From assembly GCA_030425295.1 (NCBI GenBank), contig JAUIAT010000009.1:18493-82492 (forward strand): a DNA stretch of 64,000 nt. The letters run 5' to 3'. Shown here piece by piece: positions 9,874-18,737 of this stretch (positions within the stretch are counted from its first letter, which is position 1; every line of letters begins with the position of its first letter). This DNA is from Gammaproteobacteria bacterium (GTDB lineage Bacteria > Pseudomonadota > Gammaproteobacteria > JAUIAT01). Made by a program: the position numbers and the translations under genes. Under the pieces are notes generated by a model. That model worked only from the letters and a program-made list of their open reading frames with translations, searched no databases and was not told the DNA's origin.

Positions 9874-11019
9874 CTAAGCAACTAAATAATTCTGATATGG
9901 AAAAGCTTGTATTTGCTCTTTACAATCTATTGGCTGGCCATTGTACAATAAATACCCTTTATCACCCTCTTCAAGTAGCGGCTCCATATGCTTTATCATT
10001 TTCAGTTTGTAGCTAGATGTGTATTTAATTTCATAAAGCTCTTTGCTCTGCACTCTATCGATAATCAAATCAACTTCAGCCCCATGATTCGTCCTATAAT
10101 AACAAAGCTCACTATGCCTATTCTGATGAATTTCTTTTTTTAATAATTCACATAGTACATAGTTTTCAAATAAGCTTCCTAGCATTGGACCATTTTCAAA
10201 TAAATCACGACTAGTAATACGGGTAAGATGGGCAACCAATCCAGTGTCATAAAAATACACCTTCGGACTTTTAACTATTCTTTTACCATAGTTTTTAAAG
10301 TATGGAGGCAACAAAAAAATAATATAAGAGGCCTCAAGAACTGAGACCCATCGTTTAATAGTAGATACCGCAACCCCTAGATCTGCGGCATACCTAGATA
10401 AATTAAGCTGCTGTGAACAATTGGCTGCCAACATCTTTATTAATCTTGTAAAATCCCTAATATCACCTATATTTGCTAAACTTCTTACATCCCGCTCCAG
10501 GTAAGTAGTCATATATGAGGCATACCAAGCGTCGCTTTGAACATATCCTTTCCTGACAAGCTCTGGATAGCTGCCTCTAAATACAGCATCGCCTCTATAT
10601 TCATTAGGCATTTCATTAATCTGCAAAGGTAATAAAGTTAGAAGACCTATCCTCCCAGCAAGAGACTCCGTAATTTCATCAACCAAACTAAACTGACTTG
10701 ACCCAGTAACTATATATTTACCGTAATTATCTCTATCTTTATCGACCTCAAGTTTAATCGCATCAAAAAGCTCGGGCACCTTTTGTGCCTCATCAAATAT
10801 CACCTTATTATCAAATTTATTCATAAACCACTTAGGGTCAGAGTAAAACATATCAATATTCTGCTGATCATCGAATGAAACGTACCTGTATTCTTTGCCT
10901 AATGATTCAAGCAATAATGTAGATTTTCCAGATTGACGAGGACCAGTCAAACCAACTACAGAAAAAGCAGTTAGGTACTCTCGCAACAAAGGCTCAATTT
11001 TTCTTTCAAAATAAATCAT
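9874..11019 (-). CDS. AAA ATPase with C-terminal DUF4143 (copy A)
   Basis: A 381-residue protein of the AAA_14/DUF4143 family. The P-loop GLTGPRQSGKSTLLL is at about residue 24, Walker B-like VIFDEAQKVPELFDAIK at about 93, and sensor region YIVTGSSQFSLV follows. A winged-helix-like segment (LSRYAADLGVAVSTIKRWV) precedes the nuclease-like DUF4143 region (RTNHGAEVDLIID). It is about half identical to copy B at 45873-47027. It interrupts the polysaccharide block and has two palindromes directly upstream. Family function is unclear; DNA binding and autoregulation are inferences from the winged helix and the palindromes. Confidence 0.85.
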   Translation of the reverse strand: MIYFERKIEPLLREYLTAFSVVGLTGPRQSGKSTLLLESLGKEYRYVSFDDQQNIDMFYSDPKWFMNKFDNKVIFDEAQKVPELFDAIKLEVDKDRDNYGKYIVTGSSQFSLVDEITESLAGRIGLLTLLPLQINEMPNEYRGDAVFRGSYPELVRKGYVQSDAWYASYMTTYLERDVRSLANIGDIRDFTRLIKMLAANCSQQLNLSRYAADLGVAVSTIKRWVSVLEASYIIFLLPPYFKNYGKRIVKSPKVYFYDTGLVAHLTRITSRDLFENGPMLGSLFENYVLCELLKKEIHQNRHSELCYYRTNHGAEVDLIIDRVQSKELYEIKYTSSYKLKMIKHMEPLLEEGDKGYLLYNGQPIDCKEQIQAFPYQNYLVA

Positions 11020-11034
11020 TCTAAAGCAATTTAT

Positions 11035-11067
11035 GTGTAAATTTACGATTCAATAATAAATTTACAC
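11035..11067. promoter_or_regulatory. Palindrome 1 upstream of AAA/DUF4143 copy A
   Basis: Perfect 11-base arms GTGTAAATTTA and TAAATTTACAC around an 11-base centre, 15 bases upstream of the ATG. A similar copy sits 62 bases further out. The position suits an operator. Confidence 0.65.
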
Positions 11068-11096
11068 AAAAAAGCCAGCAATTTCAACTTAAAAAC

Positions 11097-11129
11097 GTAC
11101 AAATTTGCGATTCAATAGTAAATTTGCAC
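11097..11129. promoter_or_regulatory. Palindrome 2 upstream of AAA/DUF4143 copy A
   Basis: A 33-base near-copy of palindrome 1, with the same centre apart from one base (CGATTCAATAG) and imperfect arms GTACAAATTTG and TAAATTTGCAC. It lies between this gene and asnB. Confidence 0.65.
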
Positions 11130-11158
11130 AAAAAAATAAAAATTGCATATAGCATTTA

Positions 11159-13036
11159 TTACTCACGCAACCAAATCTCTAAAGTCAGAAACTGCCAAAT
11201 TTGTTGAGAATAGTCGAATTTACCGGCGCGATCATCTCTAATCATTATATTAACTGCATCACGATTACAAATATCTCGACTTAAAAAACCATCGGAGCTT
11301 AAAAGATAGTCATCAATCATTGGTTTTAATTCACCCCTAATCCAGGATCGAAGAGGTGCTGCAAACCCAGCTTTAGGGCGATTAATAATCTCATCTGGCA
11401 ACCAAGCTCTCGCCGCCTCTTTCAGAACTGACTTGGTTTTGCCTTTTCGTATTTTAACTTTGCCAGGCATTGAAAAGGCACAAGTTACAACTTCCTTGTC
11501 AACAAAAGGAACTCTAACTTCACTACTAGCTGCCATACTGGCACGATCAGAATAAGTTAGATTCAAACCGCGCATAAACCATTGAGAATCAACATAGCAC
11601 ATGCGATTTATCTGATCTAAATCAGCATATTTATTATAAATTTTAGAATGATCTACAAACGGTTTAGAAAGATATTGTTGGTAATCTTTAGATAACAAAT
11701 TACCAAGATCACATTGCGAATAATAACTATAACTACGCTGAAAAGCAGCTTCTTCAGGCATACCCGCAAACGCTAAAAATCTCTTCAACCATCGAATATA
11801 TCTATAACCACCTGAACCACTTGCAACAGGAAGCTTATTAACTAAAAATTCTAAAGACTTATGTCCGAATTTAGGCATTAAGCGACGATACTTAGCAGCC
11901 AGCAGACAAGCATAATGCTTACGATACCCCGCAAAAATCTCATCAGCTCCCATGCCCGATAACAGAACTTTACTGCCCGCTTTGCGCGCAGCCTCACATA
12001 TAAGATAAGTATTTATAGCTGCTGCATCGCCAATTGGTTCATCGAGCATAGCGACAAGTTTTGGCCACAGTTCGACGATGTTAGGCGTTATTTCTATCTC
12101 ATTTAACTTAATATCAAGCATTTTGGCAACTTTTCGCGCATAAAAAGCATCATCTGGCATTGCCTCAAATTTTTTATCCTCTGATCGAAAAGCAATCGTG
12201 TAAGCCTCAATATCAGGGTTATTACGTGAAGCAAGGGAGGCAATAATACTTGAATCCAGACCGCCACTTAGCAAAACAGATACTGGCACATCGGCAATCA
12301 TATGCGCATCAACCGAGTCTTCAATAGTTTTTTGTAATGACGCAACGCAATCACCCGGCGCCATATTCGATTTATTAGAGGGCTCAAAGATGTCACTGTA
12401 TCGCTTAATGCGCAATCCTGACTTCATGGACATTTGGGCATAACACCCAGAAGGAAACTTTTGAACGCCCTTATAAATACACTGATTATCTGGCAACCAA
12501 AGATATTCAAGATGGGTTACTACCGCCTGCGGGTCAACCTCCAAACCAAGACTTAATGCTTTCAGTGATTTTAGCTCAGAAGAAAAGATTAGCTTATTGC
12601 CATCTAATTTATAAAAAAGCGGCTTAATCCCAAATTCATCCCGCGCAAGAAACAACCCCTGAGATTGCTCATCATATATTGCAAAAGCAAACATACCCCT
12701 AAGGCGGTTTAGTGATCTAGCCCCCCAAGCACGCCAAGCCTCCAACACAACTTCGGTATCAGAATTTGTATTGAAATTTACACCCTGCTTATTTAGCTCG
12801 GCAGCTAGCTCCTTATAGTTATATACCTCGCCATTAAATACTATTACGAGACCATCTTTGACTAGTGGCTGATTTGCAGACTCAGTAAGGTCGATAATTG
12901 AAAGTCGGCGATGCCCCAAGGAGACATACCCATTTTGATAGATACCTTGGGCATCGGGACCACGATGTGAAATCGCTCCAGACATTTTAGAAATAGAAAG
13001 CTCGGGTTGATTAAAAAGACCAACTATTCCGCACAC
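11159..13036 (-). CDS. asnB: Asparagine synthase (glutamine-hydrolysing), polysaccharide-cluster type
   Basis: A 625-residue class II glutamine amidotransferase. The N-terminal Cys nucleophile is residue 2 (MCGIVGLFNQ), followed by the glutaminase domain (SHRGPDAQG, GHRRLSIIDL, VFNGEVYNY) and a synthetase domain with the pyrophosphatase loop LSGGLDSSI and SGMGADEIFAGY. The start is a GTG whose G is the last base of the upstream marC stop codon (TAGTG), so translation is probably coupled. In polysaccharide clusters such enzymes may amidate sugar carboxylates rather than make free asparagine; that is inference. Confidence 0.9.
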   Translation of the reverse strand: MCGIVGLFNQPELSISKMSGAISHRGPDAQGIYQNGYVSLGHRRLSIIDLTESANQPLVKDGLVIVFNGEVYNYKELAAELNKQGVNFNTNSDTEVVLEAWRAWGARSLNRLRGMFAFAIYDEQSQGLFLARDEFGIKPLFYKLDGNKLIFSSELKSLKALSLGLEVDPQAVVTHLEYLWLPDNQCIYKGVQKFPSGCYAQMSMKSGLRIKRYSDIFEPSNKSNMAPGDCVASLQKTIEDSVDAHMIADVPVSVLLSGGLDSSIIASLASRNNPDIEAYTIAFRSEDKKFEAMPDDAFYARKVAKMLDIKLNEIEITPNIVELWPKLVAMLDEPIGDAAAINTYLICEAARKAGSKVLLSGMGADEIFAGYRKHYACLLAAKYRRLMPKFGHKSLEFLVNKLPVASGSGGYRYIRWLKRFLAFAGMPEEAAFQRSYSYYSQCDLGNLLSKDYQQYLSKPFVDHSKIYNKYADLDQINRMCYVDSQWFMRGLNLTYSDRASMAASSEVRVPFVDKEVVTCAFSMPGKVKIRKGKTKSVLKEAARAWLPDEIINRPKAGFAAPLRSWIRGELKPMIDDYLLSSDGFLSRDICNRDAVNIMIRDDRAGKFDYSQQIWQFLTLEIWLRE

Positions 13037-13659
13037 TAAAACAATGCCTCACGAATTCCGTCAATCATCATATCACTCGCTACAGCAACCAAAATCAAGC
13101 CCATTAAGCGAGTTGCAATCAAAACTCCAGAATGGCCAAGAATTTTTTGCACATAATTTGCAAAATAAAAAACAATGCCAACAAACAGAATAATCGCGAT
13201 ATCAATTAAAGAAAATGCAAACTTATAGGCCAAAGTTCCGTACTGATGAACAGATTCCATAATAATAGTAAAGGCCCCGGGGCCACCAATAATAGGAATA
13301 GCTAGAGGCACCACACCCACTGCAGAACGATCTTCGATTGAGTTTTGCTCATCTGTATGCTGTATCATGGAGCTTTCACTTGGATTCAACATGGACACCC
13401 CAATTAAAGTCAAAACAATGCCGCCAGCTATCTGAATTCCTGGCAAAGTAATACCAAACCAAGTAAGCACCCAGTCACCACCCCAAGTTAAAAGTAGAAA
13501 AGTTACAGCCAAAGTCATCATCATAGATCTGATATTCTGCTTTTGCTCGGCAAAAGGTTTATCGTGCATCAAACCAATATAAAAACCTAGATTCCCAAAC
13601 GCGTTGGTAATGACAAACAAAGATACAAAAAAGTGCACCAACTCTACCGGATCTAGCAT
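13036..13659 (-). CDS. MarC family inner-membrane protein
   Basis: A 207-residue protein with six predicted membrane helices and the MarC/UPF0056 signatures: FVSLFVITNAFGNLGFYIGL at the N-terminus, GGIVLTLIGVSML, then VPLAIPIIGGPGAFTIIM in the second half. MarC proteins have no established transport substrate despite an old link to multiple antibiotic resistance. The stop codon shares one base with the start of asnB, so the two are read from one message. Its role among polysaccharide genes is unknown. Confidence 0.88.
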   Translation of the reverse strand: MLDPVELVHFFVSLFVITNAFGNLGFYIGLMHDKPFAEQKQNIRSMMMTLAVTFLLLTWGGDWVLTWFGITLPGIQIAGGIVLTLIGVSMLNPSESSMIQHTDEQNSIEDRSAVGVVPLAIPIIGGPGAFTIIMESVHQYGTLAYKFAFSLIDIAIILFVGIVFYFANYVQKILGHSGVLIATRLMGLILVAVASDMMIDGIREALF

Positions 13660-13700
13660 AATAAAATTCTCTAATTAATAAATAGTTGCGCTCATTCTAC

Positions 13701-14903
13701 CTATTTTTGTAGAACTTTTCTACAAGCATTAATAACTCCTGCAGCGGTCTCTGCAATTCCCCACTTTGAAATAATGTCGACACTACAACCCTTCATCCTG
13801 TCAATCTCCTCGGGGCTACCAATTAAATATTTCAACTTATCGCCAAGGCCATCAAGATCATTCGCGCGAACCACGAAACCATTTTCTCCATTTTTAACCA
13901 AATCAAAACCTGAACCAACCTGATCACTAACAAGCATTGCACAATCAACATTCATGGCCTCATTAACAACAAGACCCCATGGCTCGCGCTCTGAAGGCAG
14001 GACAAAAATATCTGCCAACTTAAGATAATATGGCAACTCGGACTGATTCTTAAACCCAAGAAACTTAATATTATTCCAACCCAAGCTTGATACCATTTCC
14101 TCTAGCTCTTGTCGCATTTCTCCATCACCGACAAATAATAGATATGCCTCAGGCGCTTTTTTGCCATCAGAAGATACCCTAGAAAATGCCTCAATTAATA
14201 AATCTGGATTTTTACGTCGTTGCAATTTACTAACATACAAAACAATCGGAAACCCCTCTTTCAAACCGAGCTCAGAGCTGATTTTTTCAACTTCTTTCTC
14301 CCCAGCAGAAGCCTTATTTTGAAAAAACTCATTATCAACAGCATAAGGTGCTAAAAACAATTTCTCACCAGGAACACCAAAGTGTTTATAAAACTCAGCA
14401 TTAGCTGAACCCACAGTTAGAAATGCATCTACCTTTCGATTTAACCACCAGAAAAAACCTTTACGAATCTTCTTTTTTAAGGGGCTGGTAGCAAGAGAAA
14501 AAAGATTCGACTCCCCCCTAACCATAACTTTCAAACCCATGCTCTTGGCAAGAAAAATCGCATAAACATCAAAAAGGGAAGCATATCCGTGAACCCAAAG
14601 CACATCTGCACCAAAATCTTTAAGAGCCTTTTTCAGGCCATAATTTAAAGGCTTTGCAAAACCGAATTTCTCATTACCCCCCAAACAAGGTAAAACTTTA
14701 TATTTATAGCCCTCATCAATGGGAACATCCCATTTAACTGCACAACCAAATCCAGCATCATTATGCGAAGATAAAGAGTAATCACTTCGGAATAACACGA
14801 GCAAATCTACATTGGGATCTTCTTCTAGCAAGCGCAAGAAAGGCGCTTGATAATAAATAGGATGGCTAACTAGATATACTAATTTTATAGGTTTCCGCAT
14901 CAT
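13701..14903 (-). CDS. Glycosyltransferase family 4
   Basis: A 400-residue GT-B fold glycosyltransferase. The N-terminal domain starts LVYLVSHPIYYQAPFLRLL. The C-terminal domain has VLYVSKLQRRKNPDLLIEAF, FVGDGEMRQELEEM and the EX7E retaining motif in EREPWGLVVNEAM. It transfers a sugar from an activated donor to a growing surface glycan on the cytoplasmic side of the membrane. The methionine doublet leaves the exact start open by one codon. It is 16 bases downstream of the GT9 gene in the same direction. Confidence 0.9.
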   Translation of the reverse strand: MMRKPIKLVYLVSHPIYYQAPFLRLLEEDPNVDLLVLFRSDYSLSSHNDAGFGCAVKWDVPIDEGYKYKVLPCLGGNEKFGFAKPLNYGLKKALKDFGADVLWVHGYASLFDVYAIFLAKSMGLKVMVRGESNLFSLATSPLKKKIRKGFFWWLNRKVDAFLTVGSANAEFYKHFGVPGEKLFLAPYAVDNEFFQNKASAGEKEVEKISSELGLKEGFPIVLYVSKLQRRKNPDLLIEAFSRVSSDGKKAPEAYLLFVGDGEMRQELEEMVSSLGWNNIKFLGFKNQSELPYYLKLADIFVLPSEREPWGLVVNEAMNVDCAMLVSDQVGSGFDLVKNGENGFVVRANDLDGLGDKLKYLIGSPEEIDRMKGCSVDIISKWGIAETAAGVINACRKVLQK

Positions 14904-14919
14904 TTCTCACTTAATCAAA

Positions 14920-15948
14920 TTACGAAAGAATCAAATCTATTTCATTAACCACATCATCTACAGTTATCGACCTAATAGATTCACCCTTGGGATATATTAC
15001 TCTGTGACCACTACCAAATGGATACCAGCAGCCAGGCCTATTATGCCTACTGAATATAGCCACACATTGGACACCACTTGCTGCGGCCAAGTGCATAGGG
15101 CCACTATCATGACCTACAAATAGCTTAGCCCTTTCAAGCAAGGCAGCAGACTGTCTAACACTTAGCGCACCGCAAAGATTAACACCAGACCCAGACCAAA
15201 GATCTAGCAACTCTTGGCAGTGGGCATATTCACTACTTACCCCTATAAAAACCAAAGCTAAATTCTGATATTTCTTGGTAAGTTTCGAGATTAAATTTTT
15301 CCAGTTATCTTGACCCCAACTTTTAATCTCAAGCTTGGTGCCAACAGAACACACTACAATATTTTTATCATTCAATGAAGCTAGCTCTTGATTTACCAAA
15401 GATCTTTCACTCTCAGCAACATCTAAGCTCATTACCCCAAGATCATCCCAGTTTATTTCCCCTAAGTCACCTTCAATCTGACGCGCTAGCCTTTTCCCTT
15501 CATATTCAAATAAATTAGTAACTGCATCAAACCTGAACTCTTGCTTATCACCAAATAACGAAAGACCTATTATTTTTTTTATGCCACATAGCTTAAAAAA
15601 CAAAAAATCCCGCCAGGATTGTAGGGCTGATGGCCTTTCAACCAAATAAATCATGACATCAGGTTTCACTTTCTTCACAAGACTTCGCAACACGAAAAGT
15701 TTTTTAAAGATCGAGACCTTAGCTGGATATGCAACGTATTCATCAACCAACCCTGTATTCTCCAACACCGCCTCCAAAGCACAAGCCTTTGAAGTAATTG
15801 GCTTGTTAGTAAGAACAACATGCTTTGCATTTGGGAAAGAAGACCTTATAAGTCGAAAACAAGGCAAAGCCACAACCGTGTCACCTAAACTACCCTGCCT
15901 ATAGGTCATTACCACTTTATATTTGGCTGCAATATTTTTATTAATCAA
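14920..15948 (-). CDS. Glycosyltransferase family 9 (heptosyltransferase-like)
   Basis: A 342-residue protein with the GT9 layout: RQGSLGDTVVALPCFRLIRS at the N-terminus (the G.LGD.V acceptor-side loop) and VGHDSGPMHLAAASGVQCVA in the C-terminal nucleotide-sugar site. GT9 enzymes add heptose and related sugars to lipopolysaccharide core or other glycans using ADP-heptose. It is 11 bases downstream of the second asparagine synthase. The precise sugar is not predictable here. Confidence 0.9.
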   Translation of the reverse strand: MINKNIAAKYKVVMTYRQGSLGDTVVALPCFRLIRSSFPNAKHVVLTNKPITSKACALEAVLENTGLVDEYVAYPAKVSIFKKLFVLRSLVKKVKPDVMIYLVERPSALQSWRDFLFFKLCGIKKIIGLSLFGDKQEFRFDAVTNLFEYEGKRLARQIEGDLGEINWDDLGVMSLDVAESERSLVNQELASLNDKNIVVCSVGTKLEIKSWGQDNWKNLISKLTKKYQNLALVFIGVSSEYAHCQELLDLWSGSGVNLCGALSVRQSAALLERAKLFVGHDSGPMHLAAASGVQCVAIFSRHNRPGCWYPFGSGHRVIYPKGESIRSITVDDVVNEIDLILS

Positions 15949-15959
15949 CTAGCTACACC

Positions 15960-17729
15960 TTAAGAGCTGCCAAGAAATTCTTGCCAAGCATATATCTCAG
16001 ACAAACGACCACTAGACATTATACTATCCAAATACCACTGCCTTATCGGCACAAAAAAACCAGTTTTTTTGCGCTCCGTTAAATATTTTGGCAAAGATTT
16101 AATTTCTTGTTGTAAAATTTGTTGCTTATTTTTACTTAAAAATGAGGAGATTGGCAACGTTTGTCTTAATAACGGAACATCTAAAAACGGCACTCTAATT
16201 TCAACAGAATGCGCCATGCCTGCCCAATCTGCATCTCGTAGCAACTGATTTCGCATGTACCATTGCATTTCTAAAGCAGTAATCTTTAACTTAGGACTCT
16301 CAATCCCTTTAACGCTTTTACGTAACTCTTCAAGGGTATCTAGCCCCCTCAAACCCTGGGCAAGCCAGTCCTTATCAAACTTATCTTCCAACTGCCAAGG
16401 CATATTTAATGCCCGCCTAACAAAATATGCGCCACTTAAATCATTACTATATTCGGCAAAACTGGCATATTTAATAGGCTTTTTGGCTGCAGATAAGGGT
16501 AAATGTAGAATTTTCCTAGAAAGGTTCCCAAGAAATGAAAACTTAGAACTATATTTGTAGATTTTATTCAGCCAAGCAAAATGATCATAACCACCAAGCA
16601 ATTCATCACCGCCTAACCCAGACAAGGCAACTTTGAACCCTGCCTCTCTTGCCATCTGACTAACAAAATAAATATTTAGCCCATCAATTGTAGGTTGATC
16701 CATAGCCGTGAGAAAACTCTCAAAATTATCCATGGCCTTTTGCTTTTCAAACCAAGAAACTTGATGCTTCCAGCCAAATTCATGAGCCATCCTCGATGAC
16801 ATTGGCACTTCATCTTTTTCTGTATCTCGATATTCCTCAAAACCTAGAGTCAAAGTATGCAAATCGGTGTCATTGCCAGCCATTAAAGCTAAGGTTGTAG
16901 AATCAAGCCCTGCCGATAAAAAACAAGCAACGGGCACATCAGCTAATAGGTGATGCTGTACAGAATCTTTAAGGGCTGAAGCAAAAGAACCCTGGCTACC
17001 TGGATTCCAACCTTTGCTGGAATGACAATTTTCTAAAGATATTATTTCATCGCGCAAACTAAAGTATGTTTTAATTAAAACCACCCCGCTTGCATCAACC
17101 TCAACAAAGCTACCAGCAGGAAGAGCGAAAATATCCCTATAATATGTATGCGGCTCAGGAACGTGCCCCCAAAGATAGAAACCAATTTCACCTGCAGGAC
17201 TTTTTTCATTGCTAATTTCTTTAGCCTTTAAAAGTGCTTTGACCTGTGATGCAAAATAAAAATTATTAGAGGTTTTTGCATAATAAAGTGGCTTAATCCC
17301 AAACTGATCACGAGCAAGAAATAATTTATTTTCAAGATTATCCCAAATTGCGATAGCGAACATTCCTCGCAATTCATTTAACATTGCTGAGCCTTTAAGA
17401 GCATACATTTGCAGGACCACCTCTGTATCTGAGTGAGTCCTAAATTTAACGCCCGAATCTTTTAGTGAATCTCGCAGCTCATGGTGATTATAGATTTCAC
17501 CATTAAAGACAAGCACAAAGCGCCCATCGTGAGAAAGCATTGGCTGATTAGCAGAGTCTGACAAATCAGTTATGCTAAGTCGACGATGACCCAGGGCAAT
17601 TGTGTTACCCTCATTAAACCAAATACCTGAAGCATCAGGGCCTCGGGCAGCCATCATATCTCGAATGGCAATCAACTCACCCTGATCTATTGATGTTTTA
17701 TTACTATATATTCCTGCTATTCCACACAT
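15960..17729 (-). CDS. asnB: Second asparagine synthase-like amidotransferase, with in-frame repeat insertion
   Basis: A 589-residue class II amidotransferase. The start was set at the ATG giving MCGIAGIYSN because the nucleophile must be residue 2; an ATG two codons upstream (17735) has a better-spaced AGG but would put Met-Gly before it. Motifs: AARGPDASG, GHRRLSITDL, FNGEIYNH, pyrophosphatase loop LSAGLDSTT (Ala instead of the usual Gly), SGLGGDELLGGY. Around residues 235-246 the peptide NCHSSKGWNPGS is encoded by a dispersed palindrome (17001-17027). It is the upstream-most gene of the minus-strand polysaccharide block. Confidence 0.88.
   Translation of the reverse strand: MCGIAGIYSNKTSIDQGELIAIRDMMAARGPDASGIWFNEGNTIALGHRRLSITDLSDSANQPMLSHDGRFVLVFNGEIYNHHELRDSLKDSGVKFRTHSDTEVVLQMYALKGSAMLNELRGMFAIAIWDNLENKLFLARDQFGIKPLYYAKTSNNFYFASQVKALLKAKEISNEKSPAGEIGFYLWGHVPEPHTYYRDIFALPAGSFVEVDASGVVLIKTYFSLRDEIISLENCHSSKGWNPGSQGSFASALKDSVQHHLLADVPVACFLSAGLDSTTLALMAGNDTDLHTLTLGFEEYRDTEKDEVPMSSRMAHEFGWKHQVSWFEKQKAMDNFESFLTAMDQPTIDGLNIYFVSQMAREAGFKVALSGLGGDELLGGYDHFAWLNKIYKYSSKFSFLGNLSRKILHLPLSAAKKPIKYASFAEYSNDLSGAYFVRRALNMPWQLEDKFDKDWLAQGLRGLDTLEELRKSVKGIESPKLKITALEMQWYMRNQLLRDADWAGMAHSVEIRVPFLDVPLLRQTLPISSFLSKNKQQILQQEIKSLPKYLTERKKTGFFVPIRQWYLDSIMSSGRLSEIYAWQEFLGSS
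17001..17027. repeat. Palindromic repeat inside the second asnB
   Basis: A 27-base element beginning TGGATTCCA and ending TGGAATGACA, the same end pattern as the TGGATCCC..GGGATGACA repeats elsewhere in the window. It is in frame within the coding sequence and adds about 12 residues before the synthetase domain. Confidence 0.7.
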
Positions 17730-17855
17730 GCCCATTCATTACCTAGCTTCCAAACAAAACTCTTAAAATTAATATGGTTAGTGTTTGCATTCTATAGTAA
17801 AATTTGTTAAAAATGCATCTCTTACAAAAATTTTATTAGTTATAGGATTAAAACC

Positions 17856-18101
17856 ATGTCACAAGTTTGCGACGTAACAGGCGTTAAACCACAATCAGGC
17901 AATAACGTGTCACACTCAAACCGCAAAACACGTCGTCGTTTCATGCCTAATCTGCATGTACGTAAGTTTTGGGTTGAAAGCGAAAATCGTTTTGTAAAGC
18001 TTCGCGTCTCTCGTAAAGGTCTACGCATGATCGATAAATACGGCATTGAAGCAATCTTAGAAAAGATTAAAGCTGAAAAGCAACAACAAGCTGAGGGCTA
18101 A
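17856..18101 (+). CDS. rpmB: 50S ribosomal protein L28
   Basis: An 81-residue large-subunit protein. The start [20 protein letters not shown] and the basic centre [19 protein letters not shown] are diagnostic, with RLRVS-type strand [17 protein letters not shown] near the end. The ATG has AGGA nine bases upstream. It is followed after three bases by rpmG, the standard operon. It is divergent from the polysaccharide block. Confidence 0.98.
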   Translation: MSQVCDVTGVKPQSGNNVSHSNRKTRRRFMPNLHVRKFWVESENRFVKLRVSRKGLRMIDKYGIEAILEKIKAEKQQQAEG

Positions 18102-18104
18102 ACC

Positions 18105-18257
18105 ATGCGAGTTAAAGTTAGACTAGTGTCTGAAGAAAAAACCGGAACTATTTACTACACAACAGTACCTAAACAGCAAGAAAACAAACTTCGTGTCAGA
18201 AAGTTTGATCGAAAGCTTGGTAGACATGCCTGGTTCAAACAAGAAAAAATGAAATAA
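18105..18257 (+). CDS. rpmG: 50S ribosomal protein L33
   Basis: A 50-residue protein reading MRVKVRLVSEEKTGTIYYTT at the start and ending RHAWFKQEKMK. It matches the L33 pattern (VKIRLVS..TG..Y.T, KKYDP..RKH..FKE.K). It has no zinc-binding cysteines, so it is the zinc-independent form. It begins three bases after the rpmB stop, and the pair is co-transcribed. A 10-base hairpin (AATGTAATTA/TAATTACATT, 18256-18287) overlaps its stop. Confidence 0.95.
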   Translation: MRVKVRLVSEEKTGTIYYTTVPKQQENKLRVRKFDRKLGRHAWFKQEKMK

Positions 18258-18287
18258 TGTAATTAGGGTCTATCTTTTAATTACATT

Positions 18288-18340
18288 AACGCCCAGACTA
18301 AAGTACAATAAAATTTGCACTTAATCTGGGCGTTATTTTA
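18288..18340 (+). terminator. Terminator-like hairpin after rpmG
   Basis: AACGCCCAGA and its complement TCTGGGCGTT enclose an AT-rich loop and are followed by ATTTTAT. It ends the ribosomal operon just before ubiK. Confidence 0.7.
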
Positions 18341-18359
18341 TATAAAAGGAGTTTTAAAA

Positions 18360-18590
18360 ATGAGAATTGATTGGCAACAAATCGATCGCATTGCATCACA
18401 ACTTGCATCACAACTCCCCCCTGGAATGAAGCACCTCAAAGAAGATCTACAAAAAAACTTCCGCAACGTACTCGAAAGCGCACTTAACGAACTCGAGCTA
18501 GTAACCAGAGAAGAATTTGACGCTCAAGTTGCCGTCCTCAAGAGAACCCGCGAAAAACTAGACCAACTAGAAAGAGAGCTTAATCAGTAA
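18360..18590 (+). CDS. ubiK: Ubiquinone biosynthesis accessory factor UbiK (YqiC/BMFP family)
   Basis: A 76-residue protein with an N-terminal amphipathic part (DWQQIDRIASQLASQLPPGM) and a C-terminal coiled coil (LVTREEFDAQVAVLKRTREKLDQLERELN), the BMFP layout. Members bind membranes and UbiJ and assist aerobic ubiquinone synthesis. The start ATG at 18360 follows AAAGGAG by eight bases; an upstream in-frame ATG at 18315 lies in the terminator hairpin and is unlikely. Confidence 0.9.
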   Translation: MRIDWQQIDRIASQLASQLPPGMKHLKEDLQKNFRNVLESALNELELVTREEFDAQVAVLKRTREKLDQLERELNQ

Positions 18591-18608
18591 GTTTATCGAC
18601 TACATTTC

Positions 18609-18737
18609 ATGCACTATATTTACGCTTATCGATTAAGCAAATATGAAAAAATTATGTCTGATCGATTCCATTGGGCTTTTGTGCTTGGATTATTCTTGGC
18701 AATAATTGCTATCATTGCCTCATTTCGCACACGCTAA
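18609..18737 (+). CDS. Possible small single-helix membrane protein
   Basis: An open frame of 42 codons, MHYIYAYRLSKYEKIMSDRF followed by HWAFVLGLFLAIIAIIASFR and TR. It predicts one membrane helix with a positively charged C-terminal end. An internal ATG at 18654 would give 27 residues and keep the helix. No strong ribosome-binding site is seen for either. Its TAA overlaps the comM stop codon on the other strand. It could be a real small membrane protein or chance. Confidence 0.35.
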   Translation: MHYIYAYRLSKYEKIMSDRFHWAFVLGLFLAIIAIIASFRTR

